From: Flavobacterium ajazii
GTDB taxonomy: Bacteria > Bacteroidota > Bacteroidia > Flavobacteriales > Flavobacteriaceae
Assembly: GCF_010614725.1 (NCBI RefSeq)
Contig: NZ_JAAEHL010000006.1
Location: forward strand, 62,001 to 126,000
Length of the DNA: 64,000 bases
Direction: 5' to 3'
Below, piece by piece: positions 1 through 9,400 of this stretch (positions are counted from its first letter, which is position 1; the number at the start of each line of letters is the position of its first letter). The translations under genes were made by a program, and so were the position numbers. Below the pieces are notes generated by a model that made no database searches, had not been told where the DNA came from, and saw only the letters and a list, made by a program, of their open reading frames with translations.

Positions 1-471
1 ATATTGGCATTTGTAATTCCGTTTGGTGATGGTAGTGAAAAATCATCTTCGTATAAATTACAACACTTTTTGCATAAACCAGTTTCCTTTTTAATATTGC
101 CGTTGTTTGCTATTGCAAATACCTGTATCGCTATTGGATCAGACTGGCACGAAGGTCTAAATAGTCCTTATGCGTACGGAATCATTTTAGGGTTAGTGCT
201 AGGGAAACCTTTAGGAATTTTACTTTTTTCCTATATCGGAGTAAATGCCGATTTTTCTTCCTTGCCAAAAAAATTAAAATGGGCTCACATTTTAGGAGCC
301 GGAATGTTGGGCGGAATTGGTTTTACAATGTCAATCTTCATTACTTTTTTAGCATTTAAAGATCCTCAAACTATTGTGTTTTCTAAAATAGCCATTTTAA
401 TTGCATCTGCCCTTTCAGGTATTTTCGGATTTCTTTATTTAAAATATATTTTAGGAAAGAAAACACTTTAA
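1..471 (+). CDS. nhaA: Na+/H+ antiporter NhaA, C-terminal part (5' end outside window)
   Basis: The reading frame is open from the first base, so this is the last ~156 residues of a longer protein (NhaA is usually about 390 residues). The visible part has several hydrophobic segments, including the motifs LPLFAIANTCI, GLVLGKPLGI and GAGMLGGIGFTMSIFI, which are typical of the C-terminal half of NhaA. The family exchanges cytoplasmic Na+ for external H+ across the inner membrane and helps pH and salt homeostasis. It converges on proC with a hairpin between them. The family is clear; the start and the N-terminal catalytic Asp pair are not in the window. Confidence 0.9.
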   Translation: MLAFVIPFGDGSEKSSSYKLQHFLHKPVSFLILPLFAIANTCIAIGSDWHEGLNSPYAYGIILGLVLGKPLGILLFSYIGVNADFSSLPKKLKWAHILGAGMLGGIGFTMSIFITFLAFKDPQTIVFSKIAILIASALSGIFGFLYLKYILGKKTL

Positions 472-486
472 GTTCAAATAAATAAA

Positions 487-525
487 AATTCCAAATCCCA
501 ACTAAAAAAATTGGAATTTGGAATT
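487..525. terminator. Inverted repeat between convergent nhaA and proC
   Basis: The arms AATTCCAAAT (487-496) and ATTTGGAATT (516-525) are perfect complements with a 19-nt loop. The repeat sits just past both stop codons of convergent genes. It is a likely bidirectional terminator, although A/T-rich with no strong T tract. Confidence 0.5.
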
Positions 526-541
526 TCCGAAATTTGATATT

Positions 542-1327
542 TTATTTTAAAAGCCCCTTAATCTGTTTCAAAGAAGTTTTGATTCCTTTGATTAAAGACG
601 AACTAAAACCATTATGTTCCATTTCATTTAGACCTGCGATTGTACATCCCTGAGGTGTTGTTACCCGGTCAATTAATTGTTCCGGGTGTACTTTTTCTTC
701 TAATAGCATTTTAGCCGCTCCTTTTGCAGTTTGTGCAGCAATTGCCAAAGCCGTTTGCGAATCAAATCCAATTTCGATTCCGGCCTGCATTGAAGCACGA
801 ATATATCTTAAAGCATAAGCTGTTCCGCAGGCACCCAAAACAGTAGCTGCATCCATTAATTTCTCATCGATAACCGGAGCAGTTCCTAAATCCTGAAACA
901 AATCTACGATTGGCAAAGCTTTCTCTTTGTCTTTATCAGGAAATGAAATACATGTCGCAGATTCACCAAATTGAGCAGCGATGTTCGGCATGATTCTAAC
1001 TACCGGATATTCATTATTCGTTTTTGACTGAAGCATTTCCAAAGACAAACCACTTACTGCAGATGCGATAGTTTTTTCTGAAATTACCGGTAAAATCTCT
1101 GCCAAAACAGTATCTACCTGATACGGCTTTACAGTTAAAATAACCACATCGGCTTCCTGAATATTGTGTTTATTATCAGATGAAACCGTAATTCCTAATT
1201 CTGTTAAATACTCAATGCTTGCAGTATTTCTTCTGGTAACGGTAACCTGATTGTTTTTAGAAAATTTTGCAATCCCAACGGCAACAGAAACACCTAGATT
1301 TCCTCCTCCAATAATATGTACTTTCAT
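542..1327 (-). CDS. proC: Pyrroline-5-carboxylate reductase
   Basis: A 261-residue protein that performs the last step of proline synthesis, NAD(P)H reduction of 1-pyrroline-5-carboxylate, in the cytosol. The N-terminus has the Rossmann signature MKVHIIGGGNLG (GGGNLG at residues 7-12). The C-terminal half holds the family dimerisation region, including TVLGACGTAYALRY and a TTPQGCTIAGLNEME segment matching the conserved TSPGGTTxxGL motif. The length is normal. The gene lies downstream of mgtE on the same strand with a 99-nt gap, so it may be cotranscribed, although that gap contains repeat-like sequence. Confidence 0.93.
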   Translation of the reverse strand: MKVHIIGGGNLGVSVAVGIAKFSKNNQVTVTRRNTASIEYLTELGITVSSDNKHNIQEADVVILTVKPYQVDTVLAEILPVISEKTIASAVSGLSLEMLQSKTNNEYPVVRIMPNIAAQFGESATCISFPDKDKEKALPIVDLFQDLGTAPVIDEKLMDAATVLGACGTAYALRYIRASMQAGIEIGFDSQTALAIAAQTAKGAAKMLLEEKVHPEQLIDRVTTPQGCTIAGLNEMEHNGFSSSLIKGIKTSLKQIKGLLK

Positions 1328-1426
1328 GCTTATTTATTGCTGATTAATAGCGTATTTTTTAAGTCACAAATTACACAGATTTTTAGAATCTTAAATCACT
1401 GCAATCTGCTAATTTGTTGGAAAAAA

Positions 1427-2776
1427 TTAAAACCCAAGAATCAATTTGGCTACTCCAAAATAGAGCATAATTCCAAAAACGTCATTGGTTGTAGTGATAA
1501 ATGGCCCTGTAGCAATAGCAGGATCAATTTTATTTTTGTGTAAAAAAAGTGGCACCAAAGTTCCTAAAGTTGCAGCAAATAATATCACCACAATCATAGA
1601 AATTGAAATTGCAAATCCTACTAAGTATTGTTGGTACATAATCGAGTGATAGCCCAGTAAAAGCAAAGAAATAATACTTCCGGAAATCATAGAAACGGTA
1701 ATCTCTTTAGTAAAATAACCGCGACTGAATTCTTTTAAAGTTCCGTTGGCTAAACCCTGTACCACAATTGCCGATGCCTGAACTCCAATATTTCCAGCCG
1801 TTGCTGAAAGCAAAGGCACAAAAATAATTAAGGTAGAATGAAGTTTAAAAACACCCTCATTTCCTTTTAAAACAAACGAAGCTACAATTTCGATTACCAT
1901 TCCGATTAAAAGCCATGGCAAACGTGCTTTTGTGAGTTCTAAAACACTGTCATTCGATTCAACGTCCTGCGTAATACCCGCAGCCAGCTGGTAATCTTTG
2001 TCTGCTTCATCCTTAATTACGTCTACGATATCGTCAATAGTAATTCTTCCTACTAAACGCCCCAGTTCATCTACAACCGGAATAGCTTCCAAATCGTATT
2101 TTTGCATGATACGGGCCACTTCAACATCTTCCGTATCAACATTTACAAAATTTAATTTTCTAATATAAACATCGCTAATTTGGGTTTTGGTTGAAGAAGT
2201 CAGCAAATCTTTCAGGGACAATCTTCCTTTTAAGCGGTTTTCATCATCGACCACATAAATCGAATGTACTCTGGATACATTTTCGGCCTGGATACGCATT
2301 TCTTTCACGCAAGTGAGTACATTCCAGTTTTCGTTTACTTTTACAAGCTCTTTTCCCATCAGACCCCCGGCAGAATTTTCGTCGTAGCGCAACAAATCGA
2401 CAATGTCTTTTGCGTGTTCAACGTCAATTAACTCCGAAATTACCTCGGCTTTAATTTCCTGTGAAAGTTCGGCAATAATATCTGCCGCATCATTGGTTTC
2501 GAGCTCATCAAGCTCCTCGGCGATTTCTTTTGGCGAAAGACGGCTTAAGATATTCTCTCGAAGGTCATCTTCTAATTCAAGAAGAATTTCGGCAGTTTTA
2601 TCACTATCTAAAACCTTAAATATATAGGTTGCATCGTCAAAATCCAGTTCATCAAGGATTTCGGCAATATCAGCATGATGCAGGTCATTAAGTAAAACTT
2701 CAAGTTCTTTGTCGTTTTTCTTAACAATATGCTCTTCTAATTGTTGGATTAATTCTTTGCTAACTTTGAACTCCAT
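1427..2776 (-). CDS. mgtE: Magnesium transporter MgtE
   Basis: A 449-residue inner-membrane Mg2+ channel. The order of domains is an acidic, superhelical N domain (about 1-130), two CBS domains (about 130-260; one includes [21 protein letters not shown] as read from position ~220) and five membrane segments from about 285 to the end. The pore signature [18 protein letters not shown] and the last-helix [13 protein letters not shown] are visible. In the family, the N and CBS domains sense cytosolic Mg2+ and close the pore. The start overlaps the rsmA stop by 17 bp, which indicates translational coupling. Confidence 0.95.
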   Translation of the reverse strand: MEFKVSKELIQQLEEHIVKKNDKELEVLLNDLHHADIAEILDELDFDDATYIFKVLDSDKTAEILLELEDDLRENILSRLSPKEIAEELDELETNDAADIIAELSQEIKAEVISELIDVEHAKDIVDLLRYDENSAGGLMGKELVKVNENWNVLTCVKEMRIQAENVSRVHSIYVVDDENRLKGRLSLKDLLTSSTKTQISDVYIRKLNFVNVDTEDVEVARIMQKYDLEAIPVVDELGRLVGRITIDDIVDVIKDEADKDYQLAAGITQDVESNDSVLELTKARLPWLLIGMVIEIVASFVLKGNEGVFKLHSTLIIFVPLLSATAGNIGVQASAIVVQGLANGTLKEFSRGYFTKEITVSMISGSIISLLLLGYHSIMYQQYLVGFAISISMIVVILFAATLGTLVPLFLHKNKIDPAIATGPFITTTNDVFGIMLYFGVAKLILGF

Positions 2777-3545
2777 CGGCTTCTATTTTTTGAGTCAGTT
2801 CAATAAATTCATCTACACTAAGTTGCTCAGGACGTTTATCAAAGATAACATCTTCCCGCAACTTATCAGTTAAATTTAATGTTTTCAAACTGTTACGTAA
2901 TGTTTTTCGTCTTTGCTGAAAAGCCGTTTTTACCACCGTAAAAAACAATTTTTCACCACACGGAAGACTATAATCTTCCTTTCGGGTCATTTTCATCACA
3001 CCCGATTTGACCTTGGGCGGAGGAATAAAAACATTTTCGTCTACAGTAAACAAATACTCAGTATCATAGAAAGCCTGTGCCAGAACGGACAGTATTCCGT
3101 AAGTTTTTGATCCTTTTTTCTCGCAGATACGCTCTGCAACTTCCTTTTGAAACATCCCGGAAAACTCCGGAATCTGATCTCTGAATTCTAATGTCCTAAA
3201 AACAATCTGAGATGAGATATTATAAGGAAAGTTACCAATTATAGCGAACTGCTTGTTTTCGTAAACCTGATTTATATTGTATTTCAGAAAGTCTTCTGAA
3301 ATAATTTTATCTTTTAATTTTGGATAGTTCGCATCCAGATACGCTACAGATTCAGTATCAATCTCGATTACCCGGGTCGTAACTGGTTTGTCAAGTAAAT
3401 ATTTAGTAAGCACACCCATCCCCGGCCCTATTTCTAAAACCTCATCGTAACCCTTTAAACTCAAAGTATCAGCAATTGCTTTTGCAATACTTTCGTCTTT
3501 AAGGAAATGCTGTCCTAAATGTTTTTTGGCTTTTACTTTTTCCAT
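2760..3545 (-). CDS. rsmA: 16S rRNA (adenine-1518/1519-N6) dimethyltransferase
   Basis: A 261-residue SAM-dependent enzyme (KsgA family) that dimethylates the two adjacent adenines in the 3' hairpin of 16S rRNA during small-subunit assembly. Visible motifs are LGQHFLKD (10-17), the SAM loop EIGPGMG (38-44) and the catalytic NFPYNIS (about 108). An ATG at 3575 would add ten residues, but position 3545 is preferred because it matches the family N-terminus ([14 protein letters not shown]). The proposed promoter at 3573-3604 also puts the transcript start downstream of the longer start. It is the first gene of an rsmA-mgtE pair. Confidence 0.95.
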   Translation of the reverse strand: MEKVKAKKHLGQHFLKDESIAKAIADTLSLKGYDEVLEIGPGMGVLTKYLLDKPVTTRVIEIDTESVAYLDANYPKLKDKIISEDFLKYNINQVYENKQFAIIGNFPYNISSQIVFRTLEFRDQIPEFSGMFQKEVAERICEKKGSKTYGILSVLAQAFYDTEYLFTVDENVFIPPPKVKSGVMKMTRKEDYSLPCGEKLFFTVVKTAFQQRRKTLRNSLKTLNLTDKLREDVIFDKRPEQLSVDEFIELTQKIEADGVQS

Positions 3546-3572
3546 TTTCTTACTTGTTTTGCCACGAGGGCG

Positions 3573-3604
3573 CAAAAGTATTCTTTTTAACTCGAAGGGT
3601 CAAA
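3573..3604 (-). promoter_or_regulatory. Bacteroidota-type promoter of rsmA
   Basis: Read on the minus strand: TTTG (3601-3604), a 20-nt spacer, then TACTTTTG (3573-3580), which fits the TAnnTTTG -7 consensus. It lies 28 nt before the chosen ATG of rsmA. It fits the known flavobacterial sigma-A consensus but has no experimental support here. Confidence 0.55.
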
Positions 3605-3638
3605 GACTCAAAGCTTTATTTTCAAACTTTTTTGCTAA

Positions 3639-3971
3639 TTAAGACTTAAAGTCGAAATCGTAATGTTCTGAAATAACTTGCAGTTCTGTTCTGAAAGAAA
3701 GCATTTTATCTGCAAACAATTCTAAAGCTTCTCTATCAAATTTTGGTTGATCCTCAAGATAGTATTTCTCTAAAGTATCCTTGCTGTCAGTTGTGTATTG
3801 TACAGAATAGGTAATTCCACCCATTTCTTCTTCAATCAGAACTTTTACAATTCGTGCTGAAGAAAATTTATTTGTAGCCAGAATTTCAGGTATGTGTTTT
3901 TCCTGCATCCATTTCAACCATTGGTCGTGAACGCTTTCGTGTATGTTGGTGGTAACGTTGTAAATAATCAT
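3639..3971 (-). CDS. DUF4286 family protein
   Basis: A 110-residue cytosolic protein that starts MIIYNVTTNI and contains WLKWMQEKHIPEIL and YSVQYTTDSKDTLEKY. This is the pattern of DUF4286, a small ferredoxin-fold (dimeric alpha/beta barrel-like) family common in Bacteroidota, whose function is unknown. There is no signal peptide and no Cys pattern. It lies 93 nt upstream of rsmA on the same strand, but rsmA has its own promoter. The family call rests on remembered sequence style, not a search. Confidence 0.75.
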   Translation of the reverse strand: MIIYNVTTNIHESVHDQWLKWMQEKHIPEILATNKFSSARIVKVLIEEEMGGITYSVQYTTDSKDTLEKYYLEDQPKFDREALELFADKMLSFRTELQVISEHYDFDFKS

Positions 3972-3977
3972 TTTTTC

Positions 3978-4053
3978 TTAGATTGTTTAGATTGTTAGAC
4001 TTCTTAGATTGTTAGACATCTAATGATCTAACCTTCTAATAATCTAAAAATCT
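3978..4053. repeat. TTAGATTGTTAGAC-type intergenic repeat
   Basis: The 14-mer TTAGATTGTTAGAC occurs twice exactly, at 3987-4000 and 4004-4017 (17-bp period). A degenerate inverted counterpart (GATCTAACCTTCTAATAATC) covers about 4025-4044. The whole can fold into a long imperfect hairpin between the TPR gene stop and the DUF4286 gene start. A single related word occurs near 52208. Confidence 0.6.
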
Positions 4054-4057
4054 ATTT

Positions 4058-5839
4058 TTATAAATTCTTATCTCCCCTCAATTCTCGGTATTTTTTTCTC
4101 GCATCAACAAAGTAAATGCTGTCCTGATGGTTAAAAATTACCTTTTCATATAAAGGTTTTGCCTTTTCTGTATCTTTCAATTCGTCGTTATAAATTTCTG
4201 CAGAAAAAAACAGCGCCTCGTCTACGTAAATCCCATCACTATGATGATCAATCACTTGCTGGTATTGGCTTAAAGCCGAATTATAATCTTTCAGGCTTTC
4301 ATAGATTTTACCTAAACGCAACATTGTTACAGCTTCAATTTCCTGCCCTTTGAACGACTTTAAGATGTTCTGAAACTGTGTAATCGCCTCCTGCTTTTTA
4401 TTCTGATAAATTAAAAAATCACCTTTGGCAAACTGTTTTAAAGCGATTTGTGTCGAATCGGCTACGGTATTATCATTAATCAGTAAAAAATATTCAAGGG
4501 CATCATTGGCGATTAGTTGTGTATTTGCCGATTTTAATTCTTTGAATTGTTTTAAAGCCCATTCAAAATCGGTTTTAAAGTAACTTGTTTTGGCCGCTTT
4601 CAAACTCGCCTCGTGAGACATCACATCATTCTTTAAATCTAACTGGATTTGCGAATAATAAATCAACGCCTGATTGAACTTTTCTTCCAGAAGCAAAATA
4701 TCACCCAGTTCCATTTTAGCATCTGCTTTCTGATATTCGTTTAAATTAAGTTCTAAAGCCTTTTTTATAACCGCCTTTCCTTCTTCTGTCTTTTTTAAAT
4801 TAAAGGCCAGGAAATGCGCCTGAATTATTTGCAAAGATAAGGTAAAAGGAGTTATCCCGTAGGTTGCAAGCAACTGCTCAAGTTCAGCAGTAATTATTGG
4901 ATAGTCTTTTTCCTGCGCTTTATCGATTTTAATCTGCATCAGACTGGAATTGGTCGCAATCAGCAAATCCTGTTCTTTAGTATTCTGTAAAATGAAATTT
5001 AAAATTTCTGCCGCTGTATCAGTATCATCTTCATTAAGTGCAAACTGACTTAAATTAACAATACTCAATAAAGATTCAGGCTCACGTTTGTAAATTGCTT
5101 TTTCCTGAATAAAAGCTTTTCCAAATTCTCTCTGCTGTACATAAAACCAGCTCAGATAATGATTCCAGAACACATCCTGATTTTGCTGTGTTTTCAGGAT
5201 TAAAGCTTTTCGCATCGCATCCTTAAAAGCAGTATTATCTGTTTCACCATTCATAAAACGCGATAATTGTGTCTGAATCAGATTCGTATTCTGTGGATTC
5301 TGAAAAGATTCAGTCAGCAGAAGATCAATCATCAAATCGGTTTTTCCAAGCTGCCCATACAACATTCCGATCTGGAAATTAAAATTGTAATTCGGCTGCA
5401 TCTGCATTCCTGTCTGATACGCTTTCAATGCATACTCCAGCAATACCTTTTTTTCAAAAGAATTGGCAATTCCGTAAACTTCATTCGGATTGATTTTAAT
5501 TTTTTCAATTGCCTGATCGTAGAAATTTTTAGCCTTCGATTCGTTTTTCTGCAATTGAAAATTATATCCCAATTCGACTAATAAAACACCTTGCTTGTAG
5601 CGATTGTAACGTTCCTGAATTGCTTTTTCAGCATTAGCAAACTGCTGCAGCTGCTGATAGCACTCAACGGTCCTTAAAAAGTATTGGGTATTAGAAGGCA
5701 CACTTTTTAAAAGCTCTTCATAACTGATTTTCGCTTTTTCAAAATCGCCTTTATCGTAATAATAGTTAGCGAGCTGCTCATTTTGTGAAAATGTAAAGGA
5801 AGACCACAACAAAACGATATAGATAAAGATGTTTTTCAT
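4058..5839 (-). CDS. Exported tetratricopeptide-repeat protein
   Basis: A 593-residue protein with a cleavable signal peptide (MKNIFIYIVLLWSSFTFSQ) followed by TPR-like helical pairs over most of its length, for example NYYYDKGDFEKAKISYEELL near the start and YNSALSQYQQVIDHHSDGIY near the end. The last third resembles the YbgF/BamD style of repeats (ALFFSAEIYNDELKDTEKAK). It is probably a periplasmic scaffold; the partner is unknown. It lies downstream of serS, separated by a strong hairpin, so it is probably a separate unit. No catalytic motif was seen. Confidence 0.8.
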   Translation of the reverse strand: MKNIFIYIVLLWSSFTFSQNEQLANYYYDKGDFEKAKISYEELLKSVPSNTQYFLRTVECYQQLQQFANAEKAIQERYNRYKQGVLLVELGYNFQLQKNESKAKNFYDQAIEKIKINPNEVYGIANSFEKKVLLEYALKAYQTGMQMQPNYNFNFQIGMLYGQLGKTDLMIDLLLTESFQNPQNTNLIQTQLSRFMNGETDNTAFKDAMRKALILKTQQNQDVFWNHYLSWFYVQQREFGKAFIQEKAIYKREPESLLSIVNLSQFALNEDDTDTAAEILNFILQNTKEQDLLIATNSSLMQIKIDKAQEKDYPIITAELEQLLATYGITPFTLSLQIIQAHFLAFNLKKTEEGKAVIKKALELNLNEYQKADAKMELGDILLLEEKFNQALIYYSQIQLDLKNDVMSHEASLKAAKTSYFKTDFEWALKQFKELKSANTQLIANDALEYFLLINDNTVADSTQIALKQFAKGDFLIYQNKKQEAITQFQNILKSFKGQEIEAVTMLRLGKIYESLKDYNSALSQYQQVIDHHSDGIYVDEALFFSAEIYNDELKDTEKAKPLYEKVIFNHQDSIYFVDARKKYRELRGDKNL

Positions 5840-5876
5840 ATTTCAGTTTTTAATGTGGGAATTTTAAATAATTAAG

Positions 5877-5910
5877 AAACCCTAACAGATTTATAAAACC
5901 TGTTAGGTTT
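5877..5910 (-). terminator. Hairpin downstream of serS
   Basis: The arms AAACCCTAACAG (5877 onward) and CTGTTAGGTTT (to 5910) pair with one bulged base and a short A/T loop; on the minus strand a short T-rich stretch follows. It is placed 19 nt past the serS stop. The CCTAACAGG word also resembles the ssb terminator at 61790. Confidence 0.65.
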
Positions 5911-5928
5911 AACTCTAAATTACTAAAA

Positions 5929-7200
5929 TTAGTTTATAATATCAAATCCGCAATAAGGACGCAAAACTTCAGGGATTACGATTCCTTCCGGTGTTTGGTA
6001 ATTTTCGATGATTCCGGCTAAAACTCTTGGCAAAGCCAATGAACTTCCGTTAAGTGTATGAGCCAACTGGTTTTTTCCGTCTTTGTCTTTGAAACGTAAT
6101 TTCAAACGGTTTGCCTGAAATGTTTCGAAATTAGAAACAGAACTAATTTCTAACCAGCGATCCTGGGCCGTTGAAAACACTTCGAAATCATACGTCAAAG
6201 CTGAAGTGAAACCCATATCTCCTCCACAAAGACGCAGAATTCTGTATGGCAATTTCAATTCCTGTAAAATATTTTTTACGTGCTCTACCATTCCGTCAAG
6301 AGCCTCATAAGACTTTTCAGGATGTTCTACACGTACAATTTCTACTTTATCAAATTGATGCAAACGGTTTAATCCTCGTACATGCGCTCCGTATGAACCT
6401 GCCTCGCGACGGAAACATGGTGTATAAGCAGTATGCAGAATTGGAAGATCACTTTCGTTTAAAATAACATCACGAAACAAATTCGTAACCGGAACCTCGG
6501 CAGTCGGAATCAAATATAAATCGTCAACAGTAGCGTGATACATTTGCCCTTCTTTATCCGGTAATTGACCCGTTCCATAACCTGAAGCTTCGTTTACCAA
6601 ATGCGGCACCTGAACTTCGTTGTAACCTGCAGCCGTATTTTTATCTAAAAAGTAATTGATTAAAGCACGCTGCAAACGAGCACCTTTTCCTTTGTAAACC
6701 GGAAATCCTGCACCTGTAATTTTTACACCCAGTTCAAAATCGATGATATCATATTTCTTTACCAATTCCCAGTGAGGCTGAGCATCTTCGTGCAGAACCG
6801 GAATTTCTCCTTCTTCAAAAACATTCAGATTATCATCCGGTGTTTTCCCTTCAGGAACAATATCAGCCGGAAGATTCGGTAACGTATATAATTTATTGGT
6901 TAGTTCAGCGGCTAAAGCTTCTGCTTTTTCACCTAATTCTTTACTTTTTTCTTTTAATGAAACCGTTTTTTCTTTTAAGATTGCTGCTTTGGCTTTCTCA
7001 CCAGCCTTCATTAACTCGCCTATGTCTTTGGACAATTTATTAGATTCAGATAAAGTGTTGTCTAATTCTACCTGAGCTGCACGACGGTTTTCGTCTAATT
7101 GCACCACTTCTTCCACAACGCTTTTAGCATCGATATTTCGTTTTGCTAAAGCCTTGATTACTTTCTCCTGATTTTCTCTAATAAATGCGATTTGTAACAT
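5929..7200 (-). CDS. serS: Serine-tRNA ligase
   Basis: A 423-residue class II aminoacyl-tRNA synthetase, the standard length. An N-terminal coiled-coil arm (about 30-105, rich in Glu and Lys) binds the long variable arm of tRNA-Ser. Catalytic motifs follow: motif 2 TPCFRREAGSYGAHVRGLNR, then LEISSVSNFETFQANRLKLR, and motif 3 NGSSLALPRVLAGIIENYQ. It charges tRNA-Ser, and also tRNA-Sec where one exists. It is a single gene with its own promoter-like sequence and terminator. Confidence 0.97.
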   Translation of the reverse strand: MLQIAFIRENQEKVIKALAKRNIDAKSVVEEVVQLDENRRAAQVELDNTLSESNKLSKDIGELMKAGEKAKAAILKEKTVSLKEKSKELGEKAEALAAELTNKLYTLPNLPADIVPEGKTPDDNLNVFEEGEIPVLHEDAQPHWELVKKYDIIDFELGVKITGAGFPVYKGKGARLQRALINYFLDKNTAAGYNEVQVPHLVNEASGYGTGQLPDKEGQMYHATVDDLYLIPTAEVPVTNLFRDVILNESDLPILHTAYTPCFRREAGSYGAHVRGLNRLHQFDKVEIVRVEHPEKSYEALDGMVEHVKNILQELKLPYRILRLCGGDMGFTSALTYDFEVFSTAQDRWLEISSVSNFETFQANRLKLRFKDKDGKNQLAHTLNGSSLALPRVLAGIIENYQTPEGIVIPEVLRPYCGFDIIN

Positions 7201-7240
7201 AGCTTGTTTTTTATAACTATTGTATTTTTTATAACGGAAG

Positions 7241-7276
7241 CAAATTTAAGGAAATGTTTCCTAAGATTACGACAAA
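7241..7276 (-). promoter_or_regulatory. Putative serS promoter
   Basis: On the minus strand, TAAATTTG (7241-7248) matches TAnnTTTG. A TTTG (7273-7276) lies 24 nt upstream, one base longer than the usual 17-23 spacing. It is 40 nt before the serS start. Confidence 0.4.
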
Positions 7277-7306
7277 GTTTTAGGGTAAAATATATTCAAA
7301 AGATTG

Positions 7307-7344
7307 TTTCACAAAGTTGCACTAAGAAGTGAACAGAGATTCGC
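7307..7344 (-). repeat. 38-bp dispersed repeat, copy 1
   Basis: Read on the minus strand this segment matches 16733-16770 at 33 of 38 positions, sharing GCGAATCTCTGT at one end and GTGCAACTTTGTGAAA at the other. It lies in the gap upstream of serS. It is not coding. Confidence 0.65.
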
Positions 7345-7383
7345 AAAATCAATCTCTCATCATGGAATTTAAAACACCAATTC

Positions 7384-7908
7384 CTATTTTTTAATTGCCT
7401 TAATCCGCTCGTAATTCTCTTTTACATTTTTATATTCAGTATGATCCAGTTTTTCAATTTTAAAATCCATCTTTTTGAGATCGGATTTTAGTTTTTTAAG
7501 ATCGCTGTTTTCATAAATATCGAGCTTTCTCGTTTTCCTGATTCCTTCATTTTCATTGTTGAAATAAGTTATCTTTTCAACCAGAACAGCGTAAGGATCT
7601 TCTTTTTTCTTCTCCCCTTTATAAATTATAACATCTATACCGCTGGCTGTTTCAGCAAATAGTAATTTCTCATTTTCATAATAATTAGTATCAAGATCTA
7701 TAAACTTACTGTAGAGAAATTTTGCATTGACTCTGGTTTCATTTTTAGTCTTGTATTTTTTGACTTTTATTACTCCATCATTATCCTTTTTCTCAGATTC
7801 TGCTTCTAATTTACCTTCAGCATTTATTCTTTTTACATCTTTTTTTACATTTTCAGTCCAGTCAGACTGAACGAAAAGGAACATCGAAATCATTACTAAG
7901 TATTTCAT
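7384..7908 (-). CDS. Exported protein of unknown function
   Basis: A 174-residue protein starting MKYLVMISMFLFVQSDW, a short hydrophobic N-terminus consistent with a signal peptide or membrane anchor. The remainder is charged, Lys/Asp/Glu-rich and without Cys, with no recognisable domain. It follows a TPR/T9SS protein and a lipoprotein on the same strand, with a 57-nt gap to its neighbour, so the three may form one operon of envelope proteins. No function can be assigned. Confidence 0.6.
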   Translation of the reverse strand: MKYLVMISMFLFVQSDWTENVKKDVKRINAEGKLEAESEKKDNDGVIKVKKYKTKNETRVNAKFLYSKFIDLDTNYYENEKLLFAETASGIDVIIYKGEKKKEDPYAVLVEKITYFNNENEGIRKTRKLDIYENSDLKKLKSDLKKMDFKIEKLDHTEYKNVKENYERIKAIKK

Positions 7909-7965
7909 TTTACTAAAGTTTAAAATTTATAAAAGTTTATATACTGCTATTTAATCTTAAATTTT

Positions 7966-9366
7966 TTATTGCTTAATAACTTTGAATGTTTCTGAAATAT
8001 CATCTGTCGAAACTTTAAGAATATAAAAACCTGAAGCCAGACTGGAAACATCGATAGTACCATTGGTTGTACTTCCGTTTAAAACCGGATTTGATTCAAA
8101 ATCAAACAATGCATAATTGAATTTCTCAGAACTAAAATTCTCTATTGAAATCGAAGAAACAGCCGGATTAGGAAAAACAAACGCCTTTTTCTTTTGGATT
8201 ATTTCAGGGACAACATTATTACAGGCACTTTCTAACAAAGCATCCAAATCGTTTTCATCAAAAATCAAGCTGTAATTCAGTTCTTTTGCTTTTTGAAACA
8301 ACTCACATGCTTCTTTGTGTTTTTTCTGGTCCAGATAAATAATCCCGAGGTTTTTTAGGGCGTAGGTATTGTTTTTGTCCATCCCCAATGCTGCCTTCAG
8401 GTCCTGAATCCCTTTTTCGGAATCTCCCAATTTGTGATAAAGCAAACCGCGGGTTGTTCTTAAATCTCTTCCTCCATAACCTGAAGAATGTTCTATAATT
8501 GTTTTTTCTTTCGTAAAAGCAACATTGATATTCTCCATAGCTTTCTCATATTGTCCCAGATCAGAATACAATTTGGCTATTGACCATCTTGCATGCCCAT
8601 GTTCCGGTTTTTCTTTTAATATTTTTTCTAAATAAAAAAGTGCCAGATCATTCTGTTTTCTGTTTTGAAGACAATTTGCAAAATTGTATAAAATACGGTA
8701 ATCATCAGGAGCAGAAGCCATCGCTTTATAAAAATGATGAAAAGCATGATCCTCCATTTCAAGACTCATATAGAGATTGCCCAGAACATCATAAATATTG
8801 CTTTTAAATTTTTCTCTTTTTGCCTTTTCGGAATCTGGAAGATCAGTCGTTTTTTTAGAAATTTTATTCATCAGGTATTCCACCCTTTTTAGATCTTCAA
8901 TTGCCAGCGAAGTATTTCCAAGACGGGCTCTCAAATATCCTCTTTTGGCAATATCTGTAATTTTAACGGGATTATAATTGGTTTTTGCATTTAGGTCTGC
9001 AAGTGTCTGAAGCATTTTCTTCATAGTTTCTTCACTGTCTTTATTGAAAGGCAGTTTATGATCGACCCTGCTCATGAGTTTACCGTGCAAAAAGTTCCAC
9101 GTCACACGTTTCTCACCCTGCATATCATATTGATAAGAATTTGAGTTTTTAAGACCTTTTTCGTCATAATAAAAAACTTCATTTAATTTTCCGTTAGAAT
9201 GATATGTTTTAAGGCTATCCATTTTATTATCAGAGCCATACCAAATTTCTACCGATGTTACTTTATCATCATAAAAATAACGTGTTACTTTATTAGTTGT
9301 TCCGCTATTAGACTGTGCGTACATTAAGACGGGAAAAAGCATTAAAACAAGTACTTTTTTATGCAT
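7966..9366 (-). CDS. TPR protein with type IX secretion sorting domain
   Basis: With the start at 9366 (MHKKVLVLMLFPVLMYAQS, a clear signal peptide) the protein is 466 residues. An upstream start at 9459 would put 31 non-signal residues in front and overlap the next gene, so it was rejected. The N-terminal part has MORN-like text (YFYDDKVTSVEIWYGSDNK), the middle has several TPRs, and the last ~75 residues form a type A C-terminal sorting domain (FVFPNPAVSSISIE to GFYILKVSTDDISETFKVIK). Such proteins cross the outer membrane by the T9SS and are often surface-anchored. The substrate or partner is unknown. Confidence 0.82.
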   Translation of the reverse strand: MHKKVLVLMLFPVLMYAQSNSGTTNKVTRYFYDDKVTSVEIWYGSDNKMDSLKTYHSNGKLNEVFYYDEKGLKNSNSYQYDMQGEKRVTWNFLHGKLMSRVDHKLPFNKDSEETMKKMLQTLADLNAKTNYNPVKITDIAKRGYLRARLGNTSLAIEDLKRVEYLMNKISKKTTDLPDSEKAKREKFKSNIYDVLGNLYMSLEMEDHAFHHFYKAMASAPDDYRILYNFANCLQNRKQNDLALFYLEKILKEKPEHGHARWSIAKLYSDLGQYEKAMENINVAFTKEKTIIEHSSGYGGRDLRTTRGLLYHKLGDSEKGIQDLKAALGMDKNNTYALKNLGIIYLDQKKHKEACELFQKAKELNYSLIFDENDLDALLESACNNVVPEIIQKKKAFVFPNPAVSSISIENFSSEKFNYALFDFESNPVLNGSTTNGTIDVSSLASGFYILKVSTDDISETFKVIKQ

Positions 9367-9400
9367 AATTTTATGATATGATAAATGAATAGTTATGAAT

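Noticed and set aside
3978..4053. CRISPR array
   Set aside because: Only two 14-bp units, period 17, with an inverted arm; not the repeat-spacer pattern.
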